Source: Acinetobacter sp. ANC 3929 (GTDB taxonomy: Bacteria > Pseudomonadota > Gammaproteobacteria > Pseudomonadales > Moraxellaceae). Taken from it: a stretch of DNA of 64,000 nucleotides. The translations under genes were made by a program, and so were the position numbers. The stretch is from the NCBI RefSeq assembly GCF_000369405.1, contig NZ_KB849999.1:664054-728053 (forward strand), written 5' to 3'. Shown one piece after another: positions 7,745-16,737 of the stretch. The notes below the pieces were generated by a model that was given only the letters and a program-made list of their open reading frames with translations, was not told the origin of the DNA and searched no databases. How positions within the stretch are numbered: position 1 is the stretch's first letter; every line of letters starts with the position of its first letter.

Positions 7745-9985
7745 TTAGAATTTTGCACGTAGCGATAACGTCACATTACGTGGCTCGCCCCAATAAACAC
7801 CATTATAGAAACCCACCTGCTGATAATATTTTTCATCAAACAAATTATTCACTTGTAGATTTGCACTGAATGATTCGTTAAAAGTATAGCCCATATTGGC
7901 ATTCGCCAAGAAATATGCATCTTGTCGCACATAGCCATCAGAGTTTTTAGGCGCACTCGTCGACTTACTCACTACCTCACTTTGCCAATTTACCCCAAAA
8001 CCAATATTAAATTTATTGGCACCGTCCCAGAGTTGTTCAGGCAGTTTAAAGTTTGTGTAGATTTTGACTAAGTTCTGAGGAAGGGTCGTTGAAGCCTTCA
8101 CAGTCTCTGAACTAATACTGTTCACATAGGTATAACCCGCAGTAATGTTCCATGTTGGTGTAATACGCCCAATCGCTTCCAGTTCAAAACCTTCAATTTT
8201 TAGGCCCTCACCCGAAGCCTTCATTGGATCACCACCATCATTGGTTTTTATACCTGCAGCAATTGCTTCTTCATCACGAATTGCGACATTTTCCTTTTTC
8301 GACCAAAAGGCAGCGGCTGTCGCCAAAAGTTGATCATCCAACAAACTGGCTTTTAAGCCCGCCTCATAGCTTTTACCCGTTTCAGGATCTAAGAAACTGT
8401 TATTACGGTCTTTCTGGCTGCTTGGATTAAACATATCAGTATAGCTTGCATAAGCAGTCACAATATCGTTAATCGCGTAAGTTGTACCAAAGTAAGGCGT
8501 AAATGCATCGGTTTTCACATCACTTTTCGTACCATTGGTAGCAGAATAATCACTATAACGCCCCCCAACAATCAATTTGAGATCATCGCTAAGGTTTAGC
8601 TTTAGTGTGCTGTACACCCCAAAATTTTGTTGTTTATCATCTTTATTTATCGCAGTGATTTTATAACCAGGTTTAACTGTCGCATTACCATCCCATGTAC
8701 GCCAATCATTAATAATACAAGTATCACCAATATTATTAGAAGGTACCGTTACCCCGTTCACTTTCTTGGTACAAGTCAATTGATGACTGGCGATACCATC
8801 GAGTGCACCACTAATGCTTTCCGAGGAACGATCAAAACCATTACCACCAATGACCAGTTCATGTTCACGATTGAATAATTTAAATGGACCACTTGCAAAC
8901 AACTCTAAGCTGGTCTTTTTGGATTCTACAGTCGGATAACTGGCCGACCATACCCCAACACCCGTTCCATCATTTTGGTTAGGAAAACCAGAACCACCAT
9001 AAGACATTAACCAGAAACTTTTGGACAAGGAATGTGAGGCAGCTGCCTTAATGATCCAGTTGTTATCAAATTTATAAGTCAAATCAGCAAATACGGTTTT
9101 GTCACTTTGGCTAATGGTATTCCAGCGATTTGCCAAGCTGAAATTGCGCGGTAAATTGGCCAGTGAACCATCCTGATTCCAGTACGGTACAGTTCCCCAT
9201 GTTGAGCCCCGTGGTTGGTTGTCTTGATATTGGAAGCCAATACTGCCTGTTAGTTTGTCTGTGATATCTGCTTCAACCATCGCCATCGCCGCCAAGGTTT
9301 CCAGAGAGTAATAATCCATATAAGATTCTCCCTCCCGACGTGCGGCCATAACACGGCTCCGCACACTTCCATCAGCTGTCAAAGGGATAGAAACATCAGC
9401 TTCATTGCGAATGGTATTCCAGCGGCTAAATGATGTGGCAATCGATCCAGTCAATTCTTTTGCAGGACGTTTACGAATCATATTAATCGTTGCAGAAGGG
9501 TTCCCCGTAGATCCTGTTAACCCTGTTGCCCCCTTCACCACTTCAATACGGTCAAAGAAGAAACTATCAACCCGTGGACTATTCTCTCCAATTGGCATGC
9601 CATCAATTTGACGATTACTGATCCCATAACCTCGTGCAGAATAGTTAGACCGTTCACTATCATTTTTGGTCACGGTTACACCTGGCGTTGCCGCAAGCAC
9701 ATCATCAATAATATTGAGATTTCGTTGCTCAATTTGTTCACGTGTAATCACACTGACTGATTGTGGTGTTTCTTTTAAAGAAAGTTTTAACTTGGATGAT
9801 GTTCGAGATGATTTCGCTTGAAAACTTTCACTACCTTCCGTTTTTTCATCATCGGCTGCAACTTTAATGGTTGGGAGTACGCTTGTACCCTGTTCTTGCG
9901 CAAAAGCGTGGTGTGATAAAGCCCCGAAAATAAGAATCGATTTTATCGCAATATTTAAAGCAGATTGTCTAAGCTGATTGTTCAT
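7745..9985 (-). CDS. TonB-dependent siderophore receptor
   Basis: 746-aa outer-membrane protein that imports a ferric siderophore using TonB energy. It has a signal peptide with likely cleavage after HHAFA (about residue 29), a plug domain (ETPQSVSVITREQIEQRN, then DDVLAATPGVTV, about 75-115) and a long beta-barrel ending in the terminal Phe of LSLRAKF. The plug signature and spacing fit the FpvA/FhuE-like hydroxamate or mixed-type siderophore receptor group; the actual ligand cannot be read from sequence. It has no adjacent biosynthesis genes, suggesting use of foreign siderophores. A Fur-box-like site lies just upstream, so iron repression is expected. Confidence 0.93.
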   Translation of the reverse strand: MNNQLRQSALNIAIKSILIFGALSHHAFAQEQGTSVLPTIKVAADDEKTEGSESFQAKSSRTSSKLKLSLKETPQSVSVITREQIEQRNLNIIDDVLAATPGVTVTKNDSERSNYSARGYGISNRQIDGMPIGENSPRVDSFFFDRIEVVKGATGLTGSTGNPSATINMIRKRPAKELTGSIATSFSRWNTIRNEADVSIPLTADGSVRSRVMAARREGESYMDYYSLETLAAMAMVEADITDKLTGSIGFQYQDNQPRGSTWGTVPYWNQDGSLANLPRNFSLANRWNTISQSDKTVFADLTYKFDNNWIIKAAASHSLSKSFWLMSYGGSGFPNQNDGTGVGVWSASYPTVESKKTSLELFASGPFKLFNREHELVIGGNGFDRSSESISGALDGIASHQLTCTKKVNGVTVPSNNIGDTCIINDWRTWDGNATVKPGYKITAINKDDKQQNFGVYSTLKLNLSDDLKLIVGGRYSDYSATNGTKSDVKTDAFTPYFGTTYAINDIVTAYASYTDMFNPSSQKDRNNSFLDPETGKSYEAGLKASLLDDQLLATAAAFWSKKENVAIRDEEAIAAGIKTNDGGDPMKASGEGLKIEGFELEAIGRITPTWNITAGYTYVNSISSETVKASTTLPQNLVKIYTNFKLPEQLWDGANKFNIGFGVNWQSEVVSKSTSAPKNSDGYVRQDAYFLANANMGYTFNESFSANLQVNNLFDEKYYQQVGFYNGVYWGEPRNVTLSLRAKF

Positions 9986-10003
9986 AATGCTACAATTTAA
10001 TAA

Positions 10004-10030
10004 ATAAGAATCATTATTATTATCAATATC
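10004..10030 (-). promoter_or_regulatory. Putative Fur box upstream of the siderophore receptor
   Basis: On the minus strand the hexamers GATATT, GATAAT and AATAAT follow in series and run into GATTCTTAT, close to the GATAAT repeat model of Fur operators. It ends about 20 bp before the receptor start codon. This fits Fe-Fur repression by the Fur protein encoded later in the window. Confidence 0.65.
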
Positions 10031-10270
10031 AGTACAAAAATAAATGCAGAATTCACAATTTATTAATATTTATTTGATTTTTTAGGCCAAAAGAAAGAGA
10101 AGCATTAATAGATTAATATAGTAATTACGCCCATTAAATCATCAATCTACACTGATTTAGGACTGGGGCTCAGTTAAAGTGAATATTTTCCACTCACATT
10201 TTTTGTAATTGATCTAAGCATATTTTTAATTAAATTAAAAAATTAATTGTTATTTTACAATAATTTAAAA

Positions 10271-10747
10271 TCAAACCATTGTGTCTGACTCGCGCTCTAG
10301 AATACGAGGGCCTGAGCCATCCTCACCCAAAATATCTTCGGGATTGCGCAAACGGCATTGTTCTAAAGACAAACATCCACAACCAATGCACCAGTCCATT
10401 TCATCTCTTAAACGGGTGAGTTTTTGAATGCGCTCATCCAAATCCTTGCGCCAACAAGTTGATAATTCTGCCCACTGTTCAGCCGTTAACTTACTACCTA
10501 TCGGGTAAACACTGAGTGCTTTTTTAATTTCTTCCAATGAAATTCCAACTTTTTGGGCAACCTTAATAATTCCGATATAGCGCAGCACAGACAAAGGATA
10601 ACGACGTTGGTTACCGTTGGTTCGAATACTTTTAATCAGCCCTTTAGACTCATAAAAATGCAAAGTTGAAACGGCGACACCACTGCGTTTGGCGACTTCC
10701 CCAACCGTTAGCATCCGAGTCATATCAATTTTTCGTTCTAGAGTCAT
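10271..10747 (-). CDS. soxR: Redox-sensing transcriptional activator SoxR
   Basis: MerR-family regulator of about 158 aa. The N-terminal winged helix-turn-helix ([26 protein letters not shown]) is followed by a dimerisation helix. A [2Fe-2S] cluster motif C-x2-C-x-C-x5-C is visible as [12 protein letters not shown] near residue 120, which is diagnostic of SoxR. Oxidised SoxR activates its target genes. There is no soxS beside it, as expected outside enterobacteria, so its targets are probably direct. I chose the ATG at 10747; a TTG at 10762 is also in frame, and an ATG a few codons later is possible. Confidence 0.92.
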   Translation of the reverse strand: MTLERKIDMTRMLTVGEVAKRSGVAVSTLHFYESKGLIKSIRTNGNQRRYPLSVLRYIGIIKVAQKVGISLEEIKKALSVYPIGSKLTAEQWAELSTCWRKDLDERIQKLTRLRDEMDWCIGCGCLSLEQCRLRNPEDILGEDGSGPRILERESDTMV

Positions 10748-10762
10748 GGCCCAATATCTCAA

Positions 10763-11185
10763 GATTAGTTTAGGTTTTATAATTTATGGCCAAGCGATTT
10801 GTCAATTTAACTCTAAGTTGGACGATTCAAAAATAAATTTAGCCCCTCTTTCCTTAGCATCCATTTAACAAAACTAGTTATTGCGACAACAGGAACGGCT
10901 CAACAATCAGATTCAGCTATATAAACTATTGGGTAAAGGCTTAACACAATAGTTATCACAACTGGTTTTAGGATTGGCTGTGGCTGTTCTTAAAACATCA
11001 TCCAACCAAATGAACATGAGCTTGGCGAATAACCAAAACCCAAAAGAGCAGCATATAAACTAGCTGAACCAATGTAGTATTTCTCATATGTGCATAACAT
11101 AAAATTTTTATTATAAATAAACTATTTATATTGAATATATGTTAAAAAATTAAAATGAACCGTTTAAAAGTCTAGTGTGTGATCC
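10763..11185. other. Intergenic region with a small gene remnant
   Basis: 423 bp between soxR and the esterase gene. The only recognisable content is a short plus-strand reading frame resembling the tail of an outer-membrane efflux protein (listed separately). The rest is AT-rich and shows no gene, RNA or clear terminator. Confidence 0.5.
10878..10952 (+). pseudogene. Remnant of the C-terminus of an OprM/TolC-like efflux protein
   Basis: A frame of 24 codons preceded by an in-frame stop and reading LRQQERLNNQIQLYKLLGKG before a TAG stop. It resembles the conserved tail of RND outer-membrane lipoproteins (RLTN-x-VDLYKALGGG-like). The rest of such a gene is absent, so this looks like the residue of a deletion. 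The length makes the match suggestive only. Confidence 0.4.
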
Positions 11186-12115
11186 TTATTTCGTTGTCTT
11201 TGCCAATGTTGATTGAATAAAAACACCAATCTCATCTAATGCCTGTTCTGATTTTTGCACAAAGCGATTAAACATCTGAAAGTTATGCCACATATTTTCA
11301 TAAACATGTAGATGAACCTGTACGCCTGATTGCTGGGCACGCGCTGCTAGATTAATCGCATCATCCACTAAAATCTCTTCACTACCTGCTTGAATCAACA
11401 TCGGAGGAAGAGCACTTAAATCAGCAAAAATTGGAGAAATCAGTGGATTACGCGCTGCTAACTGCCCTCGATATCCATCGCCACCACGTTTCAAGGCATA
11501 GCTTTTAATCATCGGATCACGTTTGGCATTTTTCAATACTGAAGCTGAACTTAAGGTGATATCCACATACGGCGAGATCATCACAATGCCAGCAGGTAAA
11601 GCATGTCCTACCGATCTCAGTTCAACTGCGAAAGCTAAGGCCAAGGCACATCCACCTGAATCTCCGCCCAAAATAATTTGCTCAGGCTTCCAGCCATCAC
11701 TCAATAAATGTTGATAGAGCGATTTAACATCATTTAATGCGGCAGGATATGGGTGTTCTGGGGCTCGACGATAATCCAGCATATACACTTTTACCTTGCC
11801 CCGTGCTGCGAACTCAGTCGATAAAGCGCGATGTGTCCTAGACGAACCTGCAAAGAATGCCCCACCATGACAGTGTAATAATACTCCACGAGTTCCATCT
11901 TCAGGCGTTGCAACTTCAGCATGCACAATACCTTGGTCGAGTGAGTCTCTCAATTTAATCTGTTTAACCCAAACATCGGCTCTTGGTTTAAAAATAGTTG
12001 AGCCTATTTCCATTGCAGTACGCAAGACAGGAAACGGCAAAGCCAGACCACTGGCCAGCTTAAAACTCAGTCGCAAACCTATTTTCAGGCCCGTTTCAAT
12101 TAGTTTTTGCTGCAT
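11186..12115 (-). CDS. Alpha/beta hydrolase of the hormone-sensitive-lipase (HSL) family
   Basis: 309-aa esterase. The oxyanion-hole motif HGGAF is at 83-87 and the nucleophile elbow GDSGG at 151-155 (Ser153). The acid and histidine follow in EEILVDDAINL and in WHNF near residue 278. The start at 12115 has a strong AGGAGGG ribosome-binding site. It is the last gene of a three-gene operon with a Baeyer-Villiger-type monooxygenase and a short-chain dehydrogenase. A natural role is hydrolysis of the ester or lactone made by the monooxygenase (inference). No signal peptide is evident, so it is probably cytoplasmic. Confidence 0.9.
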   Translation of the reverse strand: MQQKLIETGLKIGLRLSFKLASGLALPFPVLRTAMEIGSTIFKPRADVWVKQIKLRDSLDQGIVHAEVATPEDGTRGVLLHCHGGAFFAGSSRTHRALSTEFAARGKVKVYMLDYRRAPEHPYPAALNDVKSLYQHLLSDGWKPEQIILGGDSGGCALALAFAVELRSVGHALPAGIVMISPYVDITLSSASVLKNAKRDPMIKSYALKRGGDGYRGQLAARNPLISPIFADLSALPPMLIQAGSEEILVDDAINLAARAQQSGVQVHLHVYENMWHNFQMFNRFVQKSEQALDEIGVFIQSTLAKTTK

Positions 12116-12151
12116 TCATCCCTCCTAAACATGATCTCAAACAGTTTTGAA

Positions 12152-13639
12152 TTAACTGGCTTTTTTCTTGGTTTCCGCATTCGTAAAACCAAGTACGTAG
12201 TCTTTGAGATCACATTGCGCCAATCGGGATCGCATTTCAAAAGTCGTCCACGGCCATAAAGTACTGTTACGTCCATTACGATCGATAAAATAACTACTGC
12301 ACCCACCCGTATTCCAGACTGTATTTTTTAATGCTGCTTGGATTTCATCATTATACTGCTGCAATACTTCCGTACGTATTTCAACGGTTTCAATCTCCTG
12401 TGCCTGTACCTTCTTCAACATATCCAAGATATACGCCAATTGCGCCTCAATGATGATCAGTGCTGATGAACTCACGGCAATATTAGGGCCAAACATCACA
12501 AAAGCATTTGGACAGCCTTCAACTACAGTACCAAGATAACCTTTGGCACTGCCCTGCCACACCTCATCCATGGTTTTGCCATGCTTATTACGAATCTGTT
12601 TGGCAATCGGTGGATTACTCACTTCAAAGCCTGTACCAAAGATAATGGCATCAACTTCATGTTCCGATCCATCACTGGCAATCACGGTATTGCCGCGAAC
12701 TTCTGTTATCCCACTACGTAGGACCTCCACATTCGATTGTGCCAATGCGGGGTACCATTGATTCGATTGCAACACCCGTTTACAGCCAATGGTAAAATCA
12801 GGCAAAAGTTTTGCTCTTAATGCGGGGTCTTTTACCCCTAGACGGATATTCCACTTGGCTAAACGCTCAATCTGACCAACCAATTTCGGATGATGCATGC
12901 TTGAATTTAATGATTCAAATACCCCATATACGCCATAGCGAGTTAGACGCTGTGTAATCGGCAATACTTTAAACAATGCCTGCGCAAGCTTGGGTAGACT
13001 CTGATCCATTTTTGGCAGTACCCATTGCGGAGTCCGTTGAAATAAAGTCAGTTTTGCCACTTTGGCTTGAATTTCAGGAACAAATTGAATTGCCGAAGCA
13101 CCTGCCCCGACAACGGCAACTTTATTACCCGCTAAATCAAAATCATGATTCCATTCTGCTGAGTGGAACTGGGCCCCTTTAAATGTCTCTAAGCCTTTAA
13201 TTTTCGGCAACACAGGCTCATGCATTGGCCCACCCGCCATAATTGCAAAGCGGGCATGAATTAAACCTTGATTGGTTTTAACGACCCAATGTTTGGCCTG
13301 ATCATCCCAAGCACTTTCCTGCATTTCATAACCAAATCGTACATATTTTTCGACATCAAATTGTCTGGCTACAGTCTGAATATAGCTCTTAATCTCTTGC
13401 TGCGGTGCAAAGACCCGACTCCATTGTGGATTCGGTGCAAAAGAATAGGAATATAGTGCTGATGGAACATCGCAAGCACAGCCTGGGTAGGTATTGGCAC
13501 GCCAAACACCGCCAATTTCATCGGCTTTTTCCAAGATCACGATATCGGTGAAACCTGCTTGTTGTAACTTAATCGCTGCGCCAATCCCAGCAAAACCAGC
13601 ACCGATAATCACCACATGAAATTTTTCTATTTGAGCCAT
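12152..13639 (-). CDS. Flavin-containing (Baeyer-Villiger-type) monooxygenase
   Basis: 495 aa. The FAD-binding GxGxxG (GAGFAG) is at 13-18 and a second NADPH-binding Rossmann motif (VVGAGASA) at 176-183. Between them FKGAQFHSAEW (153-163) matches the FxGxxxHxxxW fingerprint of Baeyer-Villiger monooxygenases. The enzyme would insert oxygen into a ketone to give an ester or lactone using NADPH and O2. It starts 12 bp after the SDR stop and is followed closely by the esterase gene, consistent with one pathway. The substrate cannot be read from sequence. Confidence 0.9.
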   Translation of the reverse strand: MAQIEKFHVVIIGAGFAGIGAAIKLQQAGFTDIVILEKADEIGGVWRANTYPGCACDVPSALYSYSFAPNPQWSRVFAPQQEIKSYIQTVARQFDVEKYVRFGYEMQESAWDDQAKHWVVKTNQGLIHARFAIMAGGPMHEPVLPKIKGLETFKGAQFHSAEWNHDFDLAGNKVAVVGAGASAIQFVPEIQAKVAKLTLFQRTPQWVLPKMDQSLPKLAQALFKVLPITQRLTRYGVYGVFESLNSSMHHPKLVGQIERLAKWNIRLGVKDPALRAKLLPDFTIGCKRVLQSNQWYPALAQSNVEVLRSGITEVRGNTVIASDGSEHEVDAIIFGTGFEVSNPPIAKQIRNKHGKTMDEVWQGSAKGYLGTVVEGCPNAFVMFGPNIAVSSSALIIIEAQLAYILDMLKKVQAQEIETVEIRTEVLQQYNDEIQAALKNTVWNTGGCSSYFIDRNGRNSTLWPWTTFEMRSRLAQCDLKDYVLGFTNAETKKKAS

Positions 13640-13651
13640 AAGTGCTTATCC

Positions 13652-14491
13652 TTATTTTGATTGCGCCAATTGGTTTAAACGCTGGGTATAGGATTTTCGA
13701 TCATTCTGATCGAGACCTTTTAAAATGCGATCATCCCCAATGAATTTACGGAACCCTGTATTCAACCAGTGCGGTACCAATCCATAAGCTTTCGGGGTAT
13801 GGGTTAAATAATTCGGCACCGCAATTTCAGCCAGATTATGCGCTACTGCTTTGATAATCGCATTCGCTACATCTTGCGGTTCTACGGTCGGAATCGGCAA
13901 ACTGTCTCCTGTTCCAGAGGACAATTCGGTTAAGACCTTGGATGGTAAAACAGCGGATACACCTATCGGCGTGTCTCTTAATTCCTGTTGCATTGAAGCA
14001 GTGAGTCCTACCACTGCAAATTTCGTTGCGCAATAAATACTGGCACCTGGAATCGGATATTTACCAGCGAGAGAAGCCACATTGACGATATGACCCGTTT
14101 GGCGTTGCAGCATTTTAGGCAGTACCGCTTTCATGCCATGAATCACACCGCGTAAATTAATATCAATTTGCGCATCAGTAATCGCAGGGCTTTCATCAAT
14201 CATTGCACCCATCGGCATAATGCCTGCGTTGTTCACCAAGATATCTACTGGCCCAATTGCTTTTTCAATTTGTTCAATGAATTCATGAAATGAGTTTTGT
14301 ACCCGCACATCCAAATAGCCACCAAAACCTTGCACTTTAATGGCCGCTTGTTGCGCCAGTTCCAGATCTATATCACCGATTGCCACTTTAGCACCAAGTT
14401 TTCGGAATGCGATTGCTGTGGCTAAACCGATCCCTCGCCCACCACCTGTGATGAGTACAACTTTGTTTAAAAAACTGAGTTTATTCCCCAT
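13652..14491 (-). CDS. Short-chain dehydrogenase/reductase
   Basis: Classical SDR of about 279 aa. The cofactor motif TGGGRGIG is near the N-terminus, followed by NNAGIM, a catalytic Ser in NVASL and YCATK as YxxxK. An acidic residue after the second strand (GDID) favours NAD. I chose the ATG at 14491 because AAAGG lies at a proper distance; the ATG at 14500 abuts that site. First gene of the SDR-BVMO-esterase operon, divergent from a TetR gene. It likely oxidises an alcohol to the ketone used by the monooxygenase (inference). Confidence 0.9.
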   Translation of the reverse strand: MGNKLSFLNKVVLITGGGRGIGLATAIAFRKLGAKVAIGDIDLELAQQAAIKVQGFGGYLDVRVQNSFHEFIEQIEKAIGPVDILVNNAGIMPMGAMIDESPAITDAQIDINLRGVIHGMKAVLPKMLQRQTGHIVNVASLAGKYPIPGASIYCATKFAVVGLTASMQQELRDTPIGVSAVLPSKVLTELSSGTGDSLPIPTVEPQDVANAIIKAVAHNLAEIAVPNYLTHTPKAYGLVPHWLNTGFRKFIGDDRILKGLDQNDRKSYTQRLNQLAQSK

Positions 14492-14578
14492 TTTAAACAT
14501 CCTTTATTGAGTTAAAAACCACCAATTCGGAACATAATGTCACTAACGGAATAGTGTGTCAATTTTCTTAAATTTTGT

Positions 14579-14598
14579 TTTATCGTATTTCCGATAAA
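14579..14598. promoter_or_regulatory. Palindromic operator candidate between TetR gene and SDR operon
   Basis: A perfect inverted repeat TTTATCG-N6-CGATAAA lies 20 bp before the TetR-family start codon in a 127-bp divergent intergenic region. Its position and symmetry suit autoregulation and control of the divergent catabolic operon by the TetR-family protein. Confidence 0.55.
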
Positions 14599-14618
14599 GT
14601 TCTGATAAAATTTTTGGC

Positions 14619-15245
14619 ATGAATGATCAAACAACTCTCTCGCGTGCTGAGCGCCAACGTATTCAATTACAAGCAGAAATTATTGAAGCTGCTTTTTTGG
14701 AATTTTCTGAACGTGGTTATCATCAAACTGCGATCTCTGACATTGCCAAAAGACTAGGTATCGGTCATGGCACTTTCTATCGTCATTTTGAGAACAAGCG
14801 GGATATTCTAGACAAAGTCATTGTCGATACCATGTTTAAAATCACAGCTTTGTTGGCCGATGAAAATGCGCCAGATGCAGTATCGACCTTAGACGCTTAT
14901 CGAACGCAATGTGAAAGGATTTCCAGTAAATTTCAGGAATTTGCCAAAGATAATCCACGCGCTGTGCGCTTAATTCTGCTCGAAGCCACTTCAATTGATA
15001 AAGAAATGACAGCACAGGTGCATAACCTGCTACACCTCGGTGGCTTACTTACCGCAGACTATTTAAAAAATGGCGTTAAGTGCGGTTATTTAAAAGCGGA
15101 TCTGGATACCGAAATGACTGGGCATGCCATCGTCGGTATGATTATCGCAGGTGCCTTTAAGTTCTTATCTACACCTACAGATTCCGACGTGCTCAAAAAA
15201 TATAGCGATGCTGCGATTCAAATGATGATGGCAGGCATCGCTTAA
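14619..15245 (+). CDS. TetR/AcrR-family transcriptional regulator
   Basis: 208 aa. The N-terminal TetR helix-turn-helix (AFLEFSERGYHQTAISDIAKRLGIGHGTFYRHFENKRDIL) covers about residues 22-65. The C-terminal ligand-binding domain is all-helical and not assigned to a subfamily. It is divergently transcribed from the SDR-BVMO-esterase operon and is probably its repressor, with the palindrome at 14579-14598 as the likely operator (inference). Confidence 0.92.
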   Translation: MNDQTTLSRAERQRIQLQAEIIEAAFLEFSERGYHQTAISDIAKRLGIGHGTFYRHFENKRDILDKVIVDTMFKITALLADENAPDAVSTLDAYRTQCERISSKFQEFAKDNPRAVRLILLEATSIDKEMTAQVHNLLHLGGLLTADYLKNGVKCGYLKADLDTEMTGHAIVGMIIAGAFKFLSTPTDSDVLKKYSDAAIQMMMAGIA

Positions 15246-15264
15246 GACCAAATAAATATATTGT

Positions 15265-15843
15265 CTAAGTCAGTTTAAACTCAGGCATATTGTTTAGATA
15301 CGCCAAGGCTTGTGCTGTTGAGCCTTCATTTAATGGACTATGCTTGGGATGGAAGTAGCGTAAACAGGCACCTGCAATATAGCTTGCTCATGGCACGCGA
15401 TCCTGTCTCGCTGCACGGAAATAATCTTTATAGCGAAAACGATGTGGCAATTGAGGGTCTTTAGCCACCAAAGTTTCAACGGCGATATAAGCCAATACAA
15501 TAAATAGAGGGAAAGTAAAAACAGCTGCGCCTGTTCGTAATACAAGATTATTGCTCAAATGCCGAAACATCGCATCCGCCACTTCACGATGCTCTACTTC
15601 TTCTGCACCATGCCATAGCAATAAACGCAGCATTTGTTCATCGACAGGTGCTTGCTGTAGTCCCTCAGCATTGAGCACCCAATGTCCCAGCACGCCGGTT
15701 AAATGCTCCGCAGCTACTACCATGGCAAGGCGTGTGTTTAACCACGTGGATTTTAACCGAATGTGCTTTAATGCATAACCCAATGGTTTTGGGCCAACAA
15801 GTGAAGTCAGGCCGATTGCGATCACACATCGACCTAACTTCAA
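15265..15843 (-). pseudogene. Decayed PF10118 metal-dependent hydrolase paralogue
   Basis: The readable part (AAEHLTGVLGHWVLN, then LLLWHGAEEVEHREVADAMF) aligns by eye with the intact PF10118-type gene at 21351-22217, including the WH..EE.EH metal-ligand motif. The N-terminal third, including the QEA-H-x-EH motif, is missing. Near 15388 the frame breaks. The family-like tail (ACLRYFHPKHSPLNEG ... MPEFKLT, stop at 15265) continues in another frame. This is therefore a 5'-truncated, frameshifted pseudogene. It lies at the end of the aldolase/DapA-like operon, 7 bp after the DapA-like stop. Confidence 0.75.
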
Positions 15844-15850
15844 AGCAGTT

Positions 15851-16732
15851 TTAGTTTACCGCAGCCTGTATCAAACCTTTTAATTGCTCGATTTCAGCAG
15901 CTGTCGCACTTTGTAAGGGCTGTCTTGGTGAACCAACTGAAAAGCCCAATAGATTGAGCCCCGATTTCACTGTTTTCGGTAAGCCCCCTTTGACAATGAA
16001 ACTCAGCACAGGGAGTTGCTTATAAAATAGAGCCTGTGCCTTTGACAAATCCCCCTGCTGAATCGCTTGATACAATTGCTTCGGCAGGTCACCGAGTAAA
16101 TTCGGTGCAGCAGTACACCAACCTGTCGCCCCTGCACAAAAAGCTTCCAATGCTAAGGGATTAGAACCGTTATAAAATGGCAACTGACCCTGCGTTAAAG
16201 CATGAAATTTATGCATACGCTGAATATCACCGGTGCTGTCTTTGACCATGCAAATACTGTCGATCTCGTTAAACATCTTCACGATTAATTCAGGTGGCAT
16301 ATCAATCCCACTGGTAGCTGGATTGTTATAGACCATAATCGGCAACTTTACAGATGCAGCAATCTGCTGATAATAATCATAAATTTCTTGATCAGTGAGT
16401 TTCCAATAAGACACTGGAATCACCATAATCACATCTGCACCCAATTCCTCTGCTTTCTTGGCTTTTTGAATCGCCATGGCAGTGGTCAGTTCAGAAATTC
16501 CAAGAATTACGGGAACACGCTGATTCACCACTTCAATTGTGGTTTGCGCCACCTGTTGCCACTCTTGCCACGACAAATAAGCACTTTCACCTGCACTGCC
16601 CAAAGGTGCAATCGCATCACATTGCGATTGCAATAGTGCATTCAAACTCATGCTCAAGGCTTCAAGATCAAGTTCTTGGCCACCTGCTTTAAATGGTGTC
16701 ACCGGATAAGCAATAATGCCTTCAATTTTCAT
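15851..16732 (-). CDS. DapA-family (dihydrodipicolinate synthase / aldolase-lyase) protein
   Basis: 293-aa (beta/alpha)8 class I aldolase. The Schiff-base lysine is K164 in CMVKDSTGD. The catalytic tyrosine is Y135 in MVYNNPATSG, and GSAGES at 45-50 is the carboxylate-binding loop. The start at 16732 has GAGGA upstream; earlier in-frame starts overlap the preceding gene. The partner gene (class II aldolase) and MocR regulator point to catabolism of a hydroxy- or keto-acid rather than lysine biosynthesis (inference). Members of this superfamily include 2-keto-3-deoxy-sugar aldolases and N-acetylneuraminate lyase; the substrate is unknown. Confidence 0.88.
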   Translation of the reverse strand: MKIEGIIAYPVTPFKAGGQELDLEALSMSLNALLQSQCDAIAPLGSAGESAYLSWQEWQQVAQTTIEVVNQRVPVILGISELTTAMAIQKAKKAEELGADVIMVIPVSYWKLTDQEIYDYYQQIAASVKLPIMVYNNPATSGIDMPPELIVKMFNEIDSICMVKDSTGDIQRMHKFHALTQGQLPFYNGSNPLALEAFCAGATGWCTAAPNLLGDLPKQLYQAIQQGDLSKAQALFYKQLPVLSFIVKGGLPKTVKSGLNLLGFSVGSPRQPLQSATAAEIEQLKGLIQAAVN

Positions 16733-16737
16733 GTGGT

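Noticed and set aside
12100..12306. 68-codon frame overlapping the end of the monooxygenase gene on the same strand
   Set aside because: It lies inside the BVMO gene in another frame; the BVMO frame carries all family motifs.
15330..15545. 71-codon hydrophobic frame overlapping the PF10118 pseudogene
   Set aside because: It is an out-of-frame reading of the pseudogene. The true continuation after the frameshift is in the frame ending MPEFKLT at 15265.
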